A stretch of DNA of 64,000 bases, from contig JARYHS010009186.1 in NCBI GenBank assembly GCA_031002005.1, positions 103,015,992 to 103,079,991 on the forward strand. The letters are read 5' to 3'. The notes under the pieces were generated by a model. That model saw only the letters and a program-made list of their open reading frames with translations, did not search any database and was not told where the DNA came from. Positions 1 to 10,687 of the stretch are shown in pieces. The stretch is from Vandiemenella viatica (Eukaryota; Arthropoda; Insecta; Orthoptera; Morabidae). A program made the position numbers and the translations under genes. Position 1 is the stretch's first letter; every line of letters starts with the position of its first letter.

Positions 1-1195
1 CTAGAGGATGGATTTCTGATTCTTACCACACCACCCTTTCATCAAATAAAAGTTTCCTAGCCCTCACCCCTTACCACAATTTTATTGTTAAAAAAGTAAA
101 TTTCGACTTCTTAGTACAAACAATAACAACTCACTAAATACTTGATGTTAGAATAAAGGTTTTAAACTCAGAGGAGGTGAGGGAGACATAGTACTTCTAA
201 CAGTGTAGAGTTTAGGGTATTGTTCACAAGGGTGGCGAACCTACTTCGCACCTCATGTCCCCCCGGCATGTCTTCAAGTTGGAAAATTATACTCTAGAAC
301 ATCAATCAGAATGTGTAATCTCTTGCATTAAAGTTTATGATGAGTGGCTTCCACATCTCAACTTTTCTTATGCTACAACATCGAACATTGTATTCTTGAA
401 GGTCTTTCATTTCTCTTGATGTTGCTTGGGAATTAATCTGTTGGTGACCCCAAAACAATGGTGATAATTTTTCAAGTTCAGAGTTGACATGCACCGTTTT
501 TCTAAGATGAGAAAATGTGTGTAACCATGCTATAAATTAATTTTCCATTAATGGCTCATAATAATGAACCTTTATTTCATTCCCTAACAACAGTGATTAG
601 AGGGAATTCATCAAAGTATGCATCATAATGTTTCCAAGTTATACAACAATACACAAGCTTCACCTTACATCATTGGTCAACTGTCTTAAAATCCAATAGA
701 CACATGGATCACAAAATTTCAATAGGTAATGTTTCATTGTCCATAGAATTTACATGGAAATGTGTGGATAATGAGACAAGGAATTCAAATAAAATAATGG
801 GTTTATGTATTAGCATATAGGATGTAGATTTTACTTAAAATAATAAAAATAAAAGAAAGCTTTTTTCCTCTCTCAGGTTAGACCAACAGGGACCGGACAG
901 CCAGTATGAACAATGAGAAGAGGGAAGGAGAGAGAAGGAACCGAGTTTCTGCCTGAAGTCTCACTAGGCCTGTTAGTACTGGCATACCTAATCTTGTTGC
1001 CTTCTGTCTGCAACCATGTAACTTTGTGCTTTCTGTATGATAAGTAGTAGTGTAGTTTTATTTAAGTAATGTGTAAACCCATCACAATCTAACTGATTAA
1101 ACTTAATAACCAATCACTTAGTTCTGCTAAAGAAAAATGTAGTCTTCAAAATTCATTATTAAAAAAAATCTCTTTCAACCTCTTCAGGGTTGTTC
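1..1195. other. AT-rich intron sequence, nothing recognised
   Basis: Low-complexity, AT-rich DNA with no long open frame, no terminal repeats and no match I recognise. It lies in the muskelin intron downstream of exon 4085-4282. Confidence 0.6.
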
Positions 1196-3632
1196 TTAAC
1201 CTTCAAGTACACGCGTTGTTTCTGGTAACGTACAGTCACGTGTGGGGTCTAGAAGTACCCCAACCGTGTTTAGGTGTGCTTACAAGTAATTACTGGAAAT
1301 AACTTGCATATTTTTATATTTACATAATAAAAGATAACGTATTTATTATTTCAGTCGTTTATTGTGCTTATATTAATCAGTCTTATCCGAAACTTAAAGC
1401 CATTCACAAAAACATGCCATTTTGGTTTTCTGTTTGTATAGGTCAGGGAAAATGACATAAAAATCAACAAATATTGACTTCTAATTAAACTTCTTTTTTA
1501 TTATGTACAGAAGTGGAGCATAAAATCAAATTAAAATTATAAAAGAGAAAAAACTAACAATACAAAAAAAATGACACTTCATTATGTGCCTACAAAATCA
1601 GTCGTTTCCTTTGGATTCACAGGACAAACAAAAATTGATTGTCTTTGAATGAGGCTTACAAATACATTGTTTGCAAACGTTACATGTTAGAGAGCTCTTC
1701 TTATCTTTCGACCTTGGGCAAATATAACACCTTCGCTTTTTAGAAGCACTAGGGGCAGGCTCATCTTCATTAGGAGTTGAAAACATTTGTTCTCTGCCAA
1801 CCAATTTGCACATGATTTTCCGTATATCCTTGGCCAACTTTGGGTAATTTTCTAATCTCCTGCAAACGTATGGCTTTACAAGACTCATTGCAGTGAACTT
1901 TATGTATTCTCTTCTGCTGACTTTTTTATTTGGATTAGAACCAACCCAAAGAACATATCCATTAGCAAGAGAAATATTCAGCATTGCAGCAAAGATTGCG
2001 TTTGGCCATCTTCTTGTTCTACGTGAGCAAGAGTAATTTGAGCATTTCAAATCCAAGGCATCAACTCCTCCCTTAGTCGCATTGTAAAAGTCTATAATTT
2101 CGGGTTTCTTCGATTGTTGATTTACAGACACTTCGTGATGCATGGAAGATAGTAAAACTACACTTTTATTCCTCTTTGGAACGAATGATACCAAGGTCTT
2201 GTCCCGAACAAATCCAAATAAAGATGATTCAGTGGGTCTTGTTTTATCAGGCAAAAACTGACGAGGAATTTCTCGTTTGTTTTTTCGTACAGTGCCCACG
2301 TATGTTAGCCCTCGTTTCAGTAATTCGTCTACTAACTCAACAGACGTAAACCAACTGTCTCCAGTGATATTCCTATTAGTTCCATAAAATGGCTCTGCAA
2401 GTTTTAGCACATCCTGTGTTGGCACTGCGAAAGGGATATTTCTTTGCGTAAGCGGTTTTCCTGAGTATATAAACGCATTACATAAGTAATGAGTTTTCGC
2501 ATCGCAAATACACTGTATTTTCAGGCCATATTTTCCAGGTTTACTTTTGATAAACATTCTAAATGAGCACCTTCCTCGAAATTTTACCAACATTTCATCA
2601 ACACATAAATATTCTGAACAAGAATAGTTCGCACCACAATTGCTAAGAAACTTTTCAAATATTCCTCGTATCAAAGCCAGTTTATCTGTAGATTTTCTTT
2701 CTTCTCGTGTGCTGATGTCATCAAAGGTTACATTGAAATGAATGAATAAAAATCTGTTTATCCCCATTACACCTCGAAAAATGTCTCTTCCAGTAAAATC
2801 AGTCGCCCATAACGATCTAACATTTTCATGATTTGACTTGAATATCGACGTAAACAGAAGTAACCCAAGGTAAGCTCGTAACTCACAGCAGTCAATGTTG
2901 TTGCCATAATACGGCCGTAATAATGGAGGTGAATATTTGTCCTCAAGTTTTTTGTTGGTACAGTGCACGATAGTCTCAATCACATCATCGGTAAATAATA
3001 GTTCCCAACTCTCTACAGGTGACATTTCACGTTTACTAGCAGCAGGTCCTCTCAGTCCCGTGCGTTCTCGTACCATATTGTGCTGTCGTACACGAGATGA
3101 ATGTGGGGCAGATTTACTCCATTTGAATCTGTTCTTACCGTAAAAATAGTTCCCTGAGCTTTCTTCGTCTTCATCACTAGTAGATGAGCCTTCACTTAGC
3201 TCCATCTCTGAACCAGAAACATGTTCACTGTGTATCGAATCATGTTCACTGATGTCATCAACATCTTCGTCTGGGTCATTTAGTTCTGTGTCTTCATATT
3301 CTGAGTCGGTGCCTTCTTCCAACAGTCGTGCAATATCCTCATCACGAAGAAAGCGAGTCATTGTTGTAAAAAATATACTGAAATAAGAGGAAATTTCTAT
3401 AATAGCATTTTGCAAATAAATACAACGTAAAAGCACGCGTGGGGTCTACAGGTACCCCAACAATGAAAAACAGGCACTTACTGTTGCGAGAGCGCGGCGC
3501 ACGTCCACCTACTGCAAGCGGCAGCGGCACACTGAGAATACCTACAATGACGAGTCTGTAGTGCGCCAACAATGGAAATTATAAACAAAAAATTTCGCGT
3601 GGGGTCTGCTGAGACCCCACCCGTGTAGTTAA
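1196..3632 (-). mobile_element. piggyBac-family DNA transposon with TTAA borders
   Basis: An intact transposase frame (1598-3361) is bracketed by TTAA at 1196-1199 and 3629-3632, the duplicated target of piggyBac elements. The outermost bases are only weakly similar: both ends read inward TTAAC, then a TACACG motif within about 15 bp. A short hairpin-forming motif, TGGGGT ... ACCCCA, occurs three times: 1242-1264, 3438-3461 (just upstream of the transposase) and 3599-3621 (right terminus). Total length is about 2.4 kb, typical of the family. The exact terminal inverted repeats remain uncertain because the left end looks diverged. Confidence 0.8.
1598..3361 (-). CDS. piggyBac transposase, intact (587 aa)
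   Basis: This is a DDD-type cut-and-paste transposase that inserts at TTAA. The frame is open from 3436, but the start at 3361 (MTRFLRDEDI) matches the usual piggyBac N-terminus. An acidic Ser/Glu/Asp-rich N-terminal region covers about residues 10-75. The three catalytic aspartates are visible at about residue 255 (CVDEMLV, followed by FRGRCSFRM), 335 (GDSWFTS) and 434 (KGGVDALD). Their spacing is close to 268/346/447 in the cabbage-looper enzyme. The C-terminus is a cysteine-rich zinc finger (CYICPRSK, CNVCKQCIC, CLSC). No stop or frameshift interrupts it, so this copy is young or still functional. The alternative, a domesticated gene, is less likely because TTAA borders flank it. Confidence 0.93.
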   Translation of the reverse strand: MTRFLRDEDIARLLEEGTDSEYEDTELNDPDEDVDDISEHDSIHSEHVSGSEMELSEGSSTSDEDEESSGNYFYGKNRFKWSKSAPHSSRVRQHNMVRERTGLRGPAASKREMSPVESWELLFTDDVIETIVHCTNKKLEDKYSPPLLRPYYGNNIDCCELRAYLGLLLFTSIFKSNHENVRSLWATDFTGRDIFRGVMGINRFLFIHFNVTFDDISTREERKSTDKLALIRGIFEKFLSNCGANYSCSEYLCVDEMLVKFRGRCSFRMFIKSKPGKYGLKIQCICDAKTHYLCNAFIYSGKPLTQRNIPFAVPTQDVLKLAEPFYGTNRNITGDSWFTSVELVDELLKRGLTYVGTVRKNKREIPRQFLPDKTRPTESSLFGFVRDKTLVSFVPKRNKSVVLLSSMHHEVSVNQQSKKPEIIDFYNATKGGVDALDLKCSNYSCSRRTRRWPNAIFAAMLNISLANGYVLWVGSNPNKKVSRREYIKFTAMSLVKPYVCRRLENYPKLAKDIRKIMCKLVGREQMFSTPNEDEPAPSASKKRRCYICPRSKDKKSSLTCNVCKQCICKPHSKTINFCLSCESKGND

Positions 3633-4084
3633 AGATTAATTCTTCCAGCTCCTCTAGTCTTAACTCCTGTCAAACATGGTTAATGATCATTTCATCAATG
3701 TAAGTTTCATTTATTGTATCGAAACGTTCCGTTTCCGTGTCTCGTCCAATAATCACAATTTGATATGTTATATTACATTCAGCTGAGGTTCAGCTTTGAA
3801 TTACACCAACCAGCATTTATCAAACAAGGTTTAATCTTACCAATCAACTCCTTGATGTTGACGAGACACTTCACGATGTCATAATTTCCCAGCTTTGTGT
3901 GAATGTTAACCCTCATTGATTTACATGGTTTTCAATAAAAGTCTAATATAGGGTTTTAAGAGAGAGTTAGATAAATAATGTATTAATAACACCTAGAACA
4001 TTTAACACAATGCACAGAAACATTATTTTAAAATGTAAGACTTGAGTAACAATTTTACACGGCACATCCTTATCAAGTACTCAC
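3633..4084. other. intron sequence, nothing recognised
   Basis: AT-rich spacer between the piggyBac right end and the muskelin donor at 4084. No open frame or repeat was recognised. Confidence 0.5.
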
Positions 4085-4282
4085 CGATAAGACATAAATT
4101 TCATTTATATCAGGATCTATAGTAGCACGCTGTGTAAAACCTGCAGCTGGAATGTTGCTGGCCTCTTTCTTTGTACCTTCACTTATAACCTTTACTTCTT
4201 GTGTGTCAACATTGTAAGTAAAAAAGTCATTCAGATATTCTTTACTCCTCTGTCCAGCAAATATATACAGCTGGCGGTAACC
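4085..4282 (-). CDS. muskelin: muskelin exon: kelch repeats 4-5
   Basis: The exon is 198 nt, exactly 66 codons, phase 0 at both ends. The acceptor is ACTTTACAG and the donor GTGAGT. The product contains LYIFAGQRSKEYLNDFF, VISEGTKK, GFTQRATIDPDINEIYVLS, closely matching vertebrate YVFGGQRSKTYLNDFF and GFTQRATIDPELNEIHVLS. The double glycine of this blade reads AG. The following exon (GLSKD... in vertebrates) is not in the window, so the next intron exceeds 4 kb and carries the piggyBac element. Confidence 0.95.
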
Positions 4283-4439
4283 CTGTAAAGTAACAAAACA
4301 ATTTTTTATTCACCACAGGAAATAAAAAAAGGCAAACTGAGGGATGGTACTAGGAAAGGAGAGAAAACTACGATTGCTGACCAAAGGAAATATGGAACTG
4401 AATGAAGTATGGAAATGGCACAATTACTGGTTACTCATC

Positions 4440-5640
4440 AGGTACCTATTTTTCAATGAGCAAAAATTTTCTTTTTTGTTACAATAACTACAAGTATAGT
4501 AAGTGATAGCTCAAATCCCTTCGCCAGACAGTATCGCCATTTAAATTAAGGCATTTATAATAACATGGTACAAGCTTTTCAATACATTCTCTGTAGAAAT
4601 CTGCTGCCTGCAAGTTCAACCACTGGTTTACTCCGGCATGCAGTTCAGCGCCAATGTCAAAGCGTTGCGTAGCGAGCCATATCTTCATCGCTGGGAACAG
4701 GTGGTAGTGCTCTTGGGTACAATTGGCCATGTGTGGACAAGCATTGTTATGGAGAAACAAAACTTTCTTGCTGAATTTTCCCCAACGCTTATTTTGTATC
4801 GCGCGCCTTAATTTTCCAAGTGTTTCGTAACACCTCTCCGAGTTGATTGTTTAGCCACAATGAGATTCACTCCCTGAGCTTCCCAAAACAGAGTAACCAT
4901 GATTTTTTCAGCTGACAGTGTTTGCAGACACTTCCTAAGTTTCTTCGGCGAATGTGTGTGTCCCCATTCCATCGACTGCCATTTTGTTTCACAGGTGACA
5001 TGCTTTACCCAAGTCACGTTGCCAGTTACAATACGATAATACAATCGATAACTTGGTTTCCACTTTAGTCGCAGTCTTCAAGAATTGTCCATGCTGCAAC
5101 AAGTCTCTGTTTTTTGTGGTCTTCTGTTAGGATTTTCGTAACCCACCTGGCACAAAATCTGTAGTAACCCAGTTTACCAACCACAATTTCATGAACTAAA
5201 CTCCGTGAAATTTGGGGGAAATCTTCTGAGAGTTCCGTAAATGTGAAACGATGATTTTCACAGATTTTTTTTTTTGTTGATTTTCGTCACCAATTCATCA
5301 CTCACAAGACTAGGCCTACCACAGTGATCCTCATTGTGAACACTGGCTAAGGCAATTTTTAAAATCAATGCTCCACTGCCTCACTTGGCTTTCACTCATT
5401 ATTCCTTAGCCATACACATAAAAAAACGGGCGATAAATTTTAATTGGTTTGTGATTTTTCACCAACAAAAATCTTATCACAGCTCACACTTCACAAATGG
5501 CGGGATTTTCAATTGCATTGCTCATTTTAACACTGCACTGTATACAAAGTACAATATACACGATGTTCAAGCTACAACAGCTGGTTGCGTACTGAAAACT
5601 CTTACGCCAAGATGGCAGCGCTAGCCCCGCCCACTGCTGT
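4440..5640 (-). pseudogene. mariner-type transposase remnant
   Basis: Broken minus-strand frames at 4488-4760 and 4808-5044 read as the C-terminal two thirds of a mariner transposase. In order: the first-aspartate block (TGNVTWV, where GDETWV is usual, so the catalytic D and E are lost), ETKWQSMEW, SAEKIMVTLFW, then HNNACPHMANCTQ (usual HDNARPH, catalytic D replaced by N), and CLNLNGDTV at the end. Further N-terminal coding traces run up to about 5600. With two catalytic residues lost and at least two frame breaks it is dead. Terminal repeats were not resolved. Confidence 0.8.
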
Positions 5641-6449
5641 GCCAGGCCAAAATGTCTGTTGCTTTCTGGAAAGCCCTTGTAAATGATTTGGTTATGTCTT
5701 AGTCAAGTACTCATCTTTACAATTTTCTGGCAATTTATGTATTATTCCAGACATTAAGATATTTTGCTGTATTTCTCTGGATACAGATTTTCCTCCTCCT
5801 TTTCTGTAGAAAATATAAAGGATCAATTTCCTCAGTTGTTTGTTAGATGTAGTAAGACCACAAATAATGGCAAACATTTGCAGATGGCAAAAAATGAAGC
5901 AAAACTTCATTCTTTCTCATTTGACTCTCCACAAGTGTGATATTGTCTGTTGCATCTTAAAACTGTAGTTTTATTGCTTTAACAATTGTTAAATCCGTGA
6001 TAAATACACACTGTTGTAGACAAATTGCTCAGATGACTGTTGCAAGATGTAAAAATGCTTGGAGGTTTCATCATATTCCAAAAGGCAATTATTTGAATTG
6101 ATCCTGAAAGTGGAAGAAATTTTGAAACGCAAAAATTCTAGTCCTTGTGTAATTTATATCATAAAATTAACGATTAACTGTCATTGTTAATTTTCCAAAT
6201 TTAAATAAAACTACTGAATTTCCCAAGAAGATATTTGCTGCTATTAAATTAACATTTCACTTTTCTTCCTTTGATGACCACTGAACTGGTTAAGTTACTG
6301 AGAGTAAATTAATACTGTGTGTCGTGGCCCAGATGATATAACTTATGAAAATGATTGAAGCAGAGAAGTAGAATTTCTATTTTGTATCAGATCTAAGGTA
6401 GCTGGATCAACAGATGGTTAATGTATGAATGTGGGCAGTTTTGGAGGTT
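5641..6449. other. intron sequence, nothing recognised
   Basis: AT-rich DNA without a convincing gene or repeat. The frame at 5692-5910 on the minus strand resembles no family I know and is probably chance. Confidence 0.5.
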
Positions 6450-6700
6450 TATCTTTTTTTTCTGGCTTTACACCTTTTCGACATTGAGGTCATTAGAGGC
6501 AGAAAAGAAATAGGTTCAAAGAACGGGAAGGTATTTGGATATGGTCTTTGAAGGAACCATTTCAGCATTTGCCTGGAATGATTTGGAAAAAACCATGGAA
6601 AACCCAAATATGGATGGCCAGATATTCAAGTCAAACCTACATCCTTCCAAATATGAGACCAGACTGTTACCATTTATCTACAATGCTCACCCACTGTATA
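6450..6700 (-). repeat. tRNA-derived SINE copy, diverged
   Basis: The plus strand reads CTGGCTTTACACC, GACATTGAGGTCATTAGAG, then GAAGGTATTTGGATATGG and AACCATGGAAAACC. The order matches the better copies at 47700-47921 and 56939-57174. The T-run at its low end is the reverse complement of the A-rich tail. The tRNA-like head (to about 6690) is present but eroded, so the copy is old and the boundary approximate. Confidence 0.7.
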
Positions 6701-7084
6701 TTGCTTTAAACCATGCTGTCATTATCAACAAACCAACATCAATTAAAAACTTATGTCCAGAATATGTTTTATTATTGAAGCACTGAGCATGCAAATCAAA
6801 ACTTAGTTTAGTGTGAATGCTAATAAATATTTAGCAACTCTAATACAAGGAAAGGGTTGGTTAAGGATTTCCTGATTGAAAAAATGGGCAGACTTATATC
6901 TTCTTTTTGTCTGAGGATGAATGAGAATTATGTTTGCAATTAATTCTTTCAATTTGCTTAAATTTCTTGGTCAATTACTAAGCAGAAAAGGTTTTCACAT
7001 ATTTATTGAACCAGCTTACATTCACGAAGAAATTTCAACCAAAATAATTAATTTTGCAATATATATATATTAGAATATTAGACA
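6701..7084. other. intron sequence, nothing recognised
   Basis: AT-rich spacer between a SINE and the Penelope-like element, ending in a short TA repeat near 7060. Confidence 0.4.
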
Positions 7085-7177
7085 TTGGGATAGGAGAAAA
7101 ACCACCGCTTACCAAAGATGACGGCTCCAGCGGCGTCAAAACACGAAAAAACACACAAACACAAACATAATACAAAT

Positions 7178-7200
7178 TTTCGAGCTTAGCTCTTTATCAG
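7178..7200 (-). ncRNA. hammerhead-ribozyme-like core, PLE 3' terminal repeat
   Basis: The minus strand reads CTGATAA, an extra A, GAGC, loop TAA, GCTC, then GAAA. This gives the two conserved hammerhead core strands around a perfect 4-bp stem II. The core base G8 is A here, which should impair cleavage. Hammerhead motifs are known in Penelope-like terminal repeats, and the position downstream of the GIY-YIG stop fits that. Confidence 0.6.
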
Positions 7201-7623
7201 GTTGTAGGATGAGGTGGCTGCCCCGCGGAAGCTAGCAACCAACTGAGGAGACCACACGGGGTGCACATGGTCGGCTGGTCGGGGTGGAGAGGGAGGGGGG
7301 AGAAACAACATGGCGGGAGGCGGGGGTGGGGGTGGAAGGACCTAAGCCCGAAAATGATAATTAGACTGCACAGTGGAAACGCGGTTGCGGTCATAAGGCC
7401 ACTGGCATAAAACAAACCATTCCACATGCAAAATTATTGAAAATATTACACACGAAAAAATACTACACACGGAAAAAATATGATAATATAAAACACACGA
7501 GAGAAAAAAAAATATTATTGCAATAGATCTAAGTACAAAAAGAGAAAGCTCTGGTGAGCGATGGTTTTGTGGGAAAGGATGGCAGGTAAGGGGCAAAGGT
7601 CGGAGGAGAGAGGAAAATTGGAG

Positions 7624-9001
7624 CTATCTTAAATTTAGTCCAGGAGGTTGTCTGGTCCCCAGTTGGTACTGAAAGGCCAGTTCTGAGATGCTGCTTTTGT
7701 CTGGGAGTACTTTGATGGCGCGGACTATGAAGCAGGTGTTGAAATTATTGGTGTTATGAGTGGTGGCATGAAAAGAAACAGGGTGGTCAGGGTTCTCAGT
7801 CCAGACCGATTGTCTGTGTCCATTCATCCGGATGGCCAGTGGATTTGTGGTCAGACCTATGTAGGAGGCTGGGCAGTGGTTGCAGGTAAGTTGATAGATC
7901 AGGTGAGAAGTTACGCAGGTAGCCGATCCAGTGATATAGAAGCTTTCCCCTGTTACGGGATTGGTGAAGGTGGTCGAAGGCGGGTGCATCATGCAAAGTT
8001 TGCAACGGGGCCTGTTACACGGAAAGGATCCTTGGGGCTGTCTTGTGGGCTGAGGGGTTCCATGTTTATGGACCAAGAGTTGTTTCAAGTTGGGGGGTCT
8101 ACTGAAACAGTTTCTGGGGGGCTGTGGCAGGATTTGTGGTAGGAGTGTTTTCATTTCCGGGCAGGCTCGGAGGAGATCATATCCTTGTCTTAGGGTCCTG
8201 TTGATGGATTCTAAGCCAGGGAAGTAGCGGGTGACCAAAACTGGGCTTTGGTTGGTTCTTGATGGTTGTGGGGTGTTGATGGATTGTGTCGGTACTGATG
8301 TGGCTCGTGTAACTTGTTTATGAACTAAATCTGGGGGGTAATTGCGGGATATTAGGGCTTCAGAAATGTTATTAGTGTACTGCTTAAGGGAATGTTCGTT
8401 GGAGCAAATGTGCCTGCCCCGGATTCCCAGGCTGTATGGGAGGGCGCGTTTGATGTGATTAGGATGGCAACTGTCGTAGTGGAGGTATTGTTGTAGATTG
8501 GTGGGTTTTATATGTACCGAAGAATTGATGTCGTCATCAGAGAGGGACAGGTCGATATCCAGGAAAGTGGCCTGGGTGTGGGAGTAATTCCATGTAAATT
8601 TCAAAGTGCTGGCATTATTGAGGTTATTGAGGATAATGAGAAGGTTGTCTTCCCCGTGGGTCCATATCATGAAAATATCGTCAATGAATCTGACCCATAG
8701 CAGGGGTTTCAAAAGGGCTGCAGCTAAGAAGGACATTTCTAGGTGGCCTAAGTATAAGTTGGCGTATGAGGGAGCCATGCGGGTGCCCATGGCAGTGCCG
8801 CTGACTTGTCGGTAGATTTTGCCATCAAAGGTGAAAACGTTGTTAGTTAAAATTAGTTCGGCCAGGTAGACTAGGAATGATCTGGACGGGAGGCTATTAG
8901 GGGGACGCTGGTCTAGAAAATGTTCCATGGTGCTGAGGCCATGGCAGTGGGGAATATTGGTGTAAAGGGAGGTCACGTCAATCGTAACCAGAAGGGAGTC
9001 C
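7624..9001 (-). CDS. Penelope-like reverse transcriptase with GIY-YIG endonuclease (N-terminally truncated)
   Basis: A single open frame of about 458 codons encodes the end of the RT and the endonuclease of a Penelope-like element. Counting from the first T of TSLYTNIP as residue 2: GTAMGTRMAPSYANLY (60-75), the catalytic RFIDDIF with its aspartate pair (99-100), FLDIDL (138-143), the cysteine-rich linker CNRPRCKLC (320-328), then the GIY-YIG signature IYQLTC...SYIGLT (360-376) with RMNGHR (383-388). The frame stays open upstream to about 9001, where it meets the inverted terminal copy without an ATG. About half of a normal PLE protein is missing. The intact frame implies a fairly recent insertion. 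Confidence 0.9.
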
Positions 9002-9013
9002 TCATCCTACAAC

Positions 9014-9036
9014 CTGATGAAGAGCTAAGCTTGAAA
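9014..9036 (+). ncRNA. hammerhead-ribozyme-like core, inverted PLE terminal copy
   Basis: The core reads CTGATGA (all conserved positions present), an extra A, GAGC, TAA, GCTT, GAAA. It is followed by the self-complementary AATT and then TGT. Stem II ends in a wobble pair where the partner copy at 7178-7200 has a Watson-Crick pair. A short stem I could form between ACAA upstream and TTGT downstream. No RNA folding could be run. Confidence 0.6.
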
Positions 9037-9189
9037 ATTTGTATTATGTTTGTGTTTGTGTGTTTTTTCGTGTTTTGACGCCGCTGGAGCCCTCATCTTT
9101 GGTAAGCGGTGGTTTTTCTCATATCCCAATCTCTAATATATCCGCTCTCAGCGCCTTTGTTTCCAAACAATCTATATATATATATACAC

Positions 9190-9360
9190 GTGAGGCAATC
9201 TCCGGCTGCACCCACCTCTCATAATGTTCTCTTGTTGACGAAGGGTTTTTTTCCCGAAAATTTCTTTATTGTTTGTGTTTGTGTCTTTTATGTGTGTTCG
9301 TGCCCCAAATCCATCATCTAAAGGTAAGTGGTGGCTCATTTCCCTATCCTAATTTGATTC
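9190..9360 (+). repeat. solo Penelope-type terminal repeat, second subfamily
   Basis: It shares the layout of 9002-9125: hammerhead-like core, then TTGTTTGTGTTTGTGT, then a CATC...GGTAAG-type block and a CTATCC tail. The sequence differs enough to be another subfamily. The core at 9235-9259 reads TTGACGA, an extra A, GGG, a 7-nt loop, CCC, GAAA. It lies about 60 bp after the first PLE. Confidence 0.6.
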
Positions 9361-10080
9361 CTTATATATATATAAAAGAATTTCACCGTTTATTTAATTT
9401 ATTAAATAAAATCAAATGTCAGTTTTTGTGTTGTAATATCTGTGATTTTCTTAAAACAAATATTTCACCAACTATCCTGTGCTCCAAATAATGATTAATC
9501 CTATGCAACTTGGTGCTTCAATACTTTGAATATGTGCCAGTCTCAGATAAATCTGAATTTCTCATTATCAACAACTTATTACATTTCAAGATTATATCAA
9601 AACTAGGTCATGTGTGCTAACTCTTCGTGAATAATACACAATAAAGAATGAAGTTGTTGGTTTGCAGTGGAATGAAAGAAGAACTGGCTCATTTGCAGCA
9701 AGTGTTTACTGAACTGTAACTGAAACAGGTACATAGCAAAACACTTAAAAGTTACAAAGAATGGTTTTAAATTATTTTCTGCCATGATCTGCAACAAAAC
9801 AGGAAAATTAAAATAAACTTGCAACTGATTAATTTTTGAGACCATTTGTTTCCATACAAATACAATCTTTTAGAAGTTTTAGCGTTTTAATGTAAAAATA
9901 ATTAATGCAGAACTACAAAGCACAGCCCATCACCTTTACATTCATATGAAACTGAGGAAGGATAGGGTAATTCAACCAAACACTTTTGATACCTGGGAAC
10001 AATAAACGCGTGTAACATAATATTTTGGTGTTGAAGTTTAGTCTTGGAAGAACAAAAGACATTTAATTAGTTCAGATGTA
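9361..10080. other. intron sequence, nothing recognised
   Basis: AT-rich DNA; no gene recognised. The minus-strand frame at 9603-9845 has no familiar motif and no splice sites that would make it a muskelin exon. Confidence 0.45.
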
Positions 10081-10082
10081 AT

Positions 10083-10084
<2 letters not shown>

Positions 10085-10120
<36 letters not shown>
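10085..10120. repeat. (TA)n microsatellite
   Basis: About 18 uninterrupted TA repeats directly precede the ~185-bp satellite array. Confidence 0.9.
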
Positions 10121-10122
<2 letters not shown>

Positions 10123-10687
10123 TGTGCGTTTCCCTACAGTTTTTCCCTACAGTTCACATTTCAGCCGCCTGGTGTTTGTATGTGATAGTAGCATGGAGTT
10201 TCCTATTGTGCACAATGTTGGCCGAATTCCGTTAGCTGTGTGGGTGTGGGAGATGTGGCGGTTAAAGTTGATCGATGTAGGACTTTTTAATATTTTGACC
10301 ATAGATTTGTGTGTCCCTATACTTCTCTTTCCTACCACAACTACACAGCGTGGACCATTAGTGTTTGTGTATGGTATTAGCATCAAGTCTCCCATTGTGC
10401 ACTATGTGGTGACATGTCGATAGCTATGGGGAGTTGAAGATATGGTGGTAGAAAGTGGTCAATTTGGGGCACTTTCACATTTTGACTAAAGACGTGTGTG
10501 TACCTATATATAACTTTTTAGCCAAAAGTATCCAGTGCAGATCACTAGTGTTTATGTGTGACAGTAGCATACGTTCACCGATCGTGCACAACACTGGCCA
10601 AATTTTGGTAGCTGTGGGGGTGTGGGAGATATGGTGGTTGAAAGTTGTAGATCAAGGACATTTTCGTATTTCGACCAAAGACACGTA

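Larger units (their letters stand above)
7085..9130 (-). mobile_element. Penelope-like element, 5'-truncated, with inverted terminal copies
   Basis: The element contains a reverse transcriptase/GIY-YIG frame on the minus strand (7624-9001). It is bracketed by two inverted copies of a ~115-bp terminal sequence: 7095-7210 (minus) and 9002-9125 (plus). Both copies carry a hammerhead-like core. The right copy abuts the reading frame abruptly, just before the SLYTNIP motif, so the upstream RT motifs are missing. This fits the known Penelope pattern of a 3' terminal repeat (pLTR) plus an inverted partial copy capping a truncated 5' end. Confidence 0.85.

Noticed and set aside
4488..5044. Mariner transposase as a functional gene
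   Set aside because: Catalytic residues are replaced (GNVTW, HNNACPH) and the frame is broken more than once.
7756..8142. 128-codon plus-strand frame
   Set aside because: It is antisense to the Penelope RT/GIY-YIG frame, which has clear motifs; the plus-strand product has none.
9603..9845. 80-codon minus-strand frame as an extra muskelin exon
   Set aside because: It lies between two exons whose phases join directly, has no match to muskelin, and lacks suitable splice sites.
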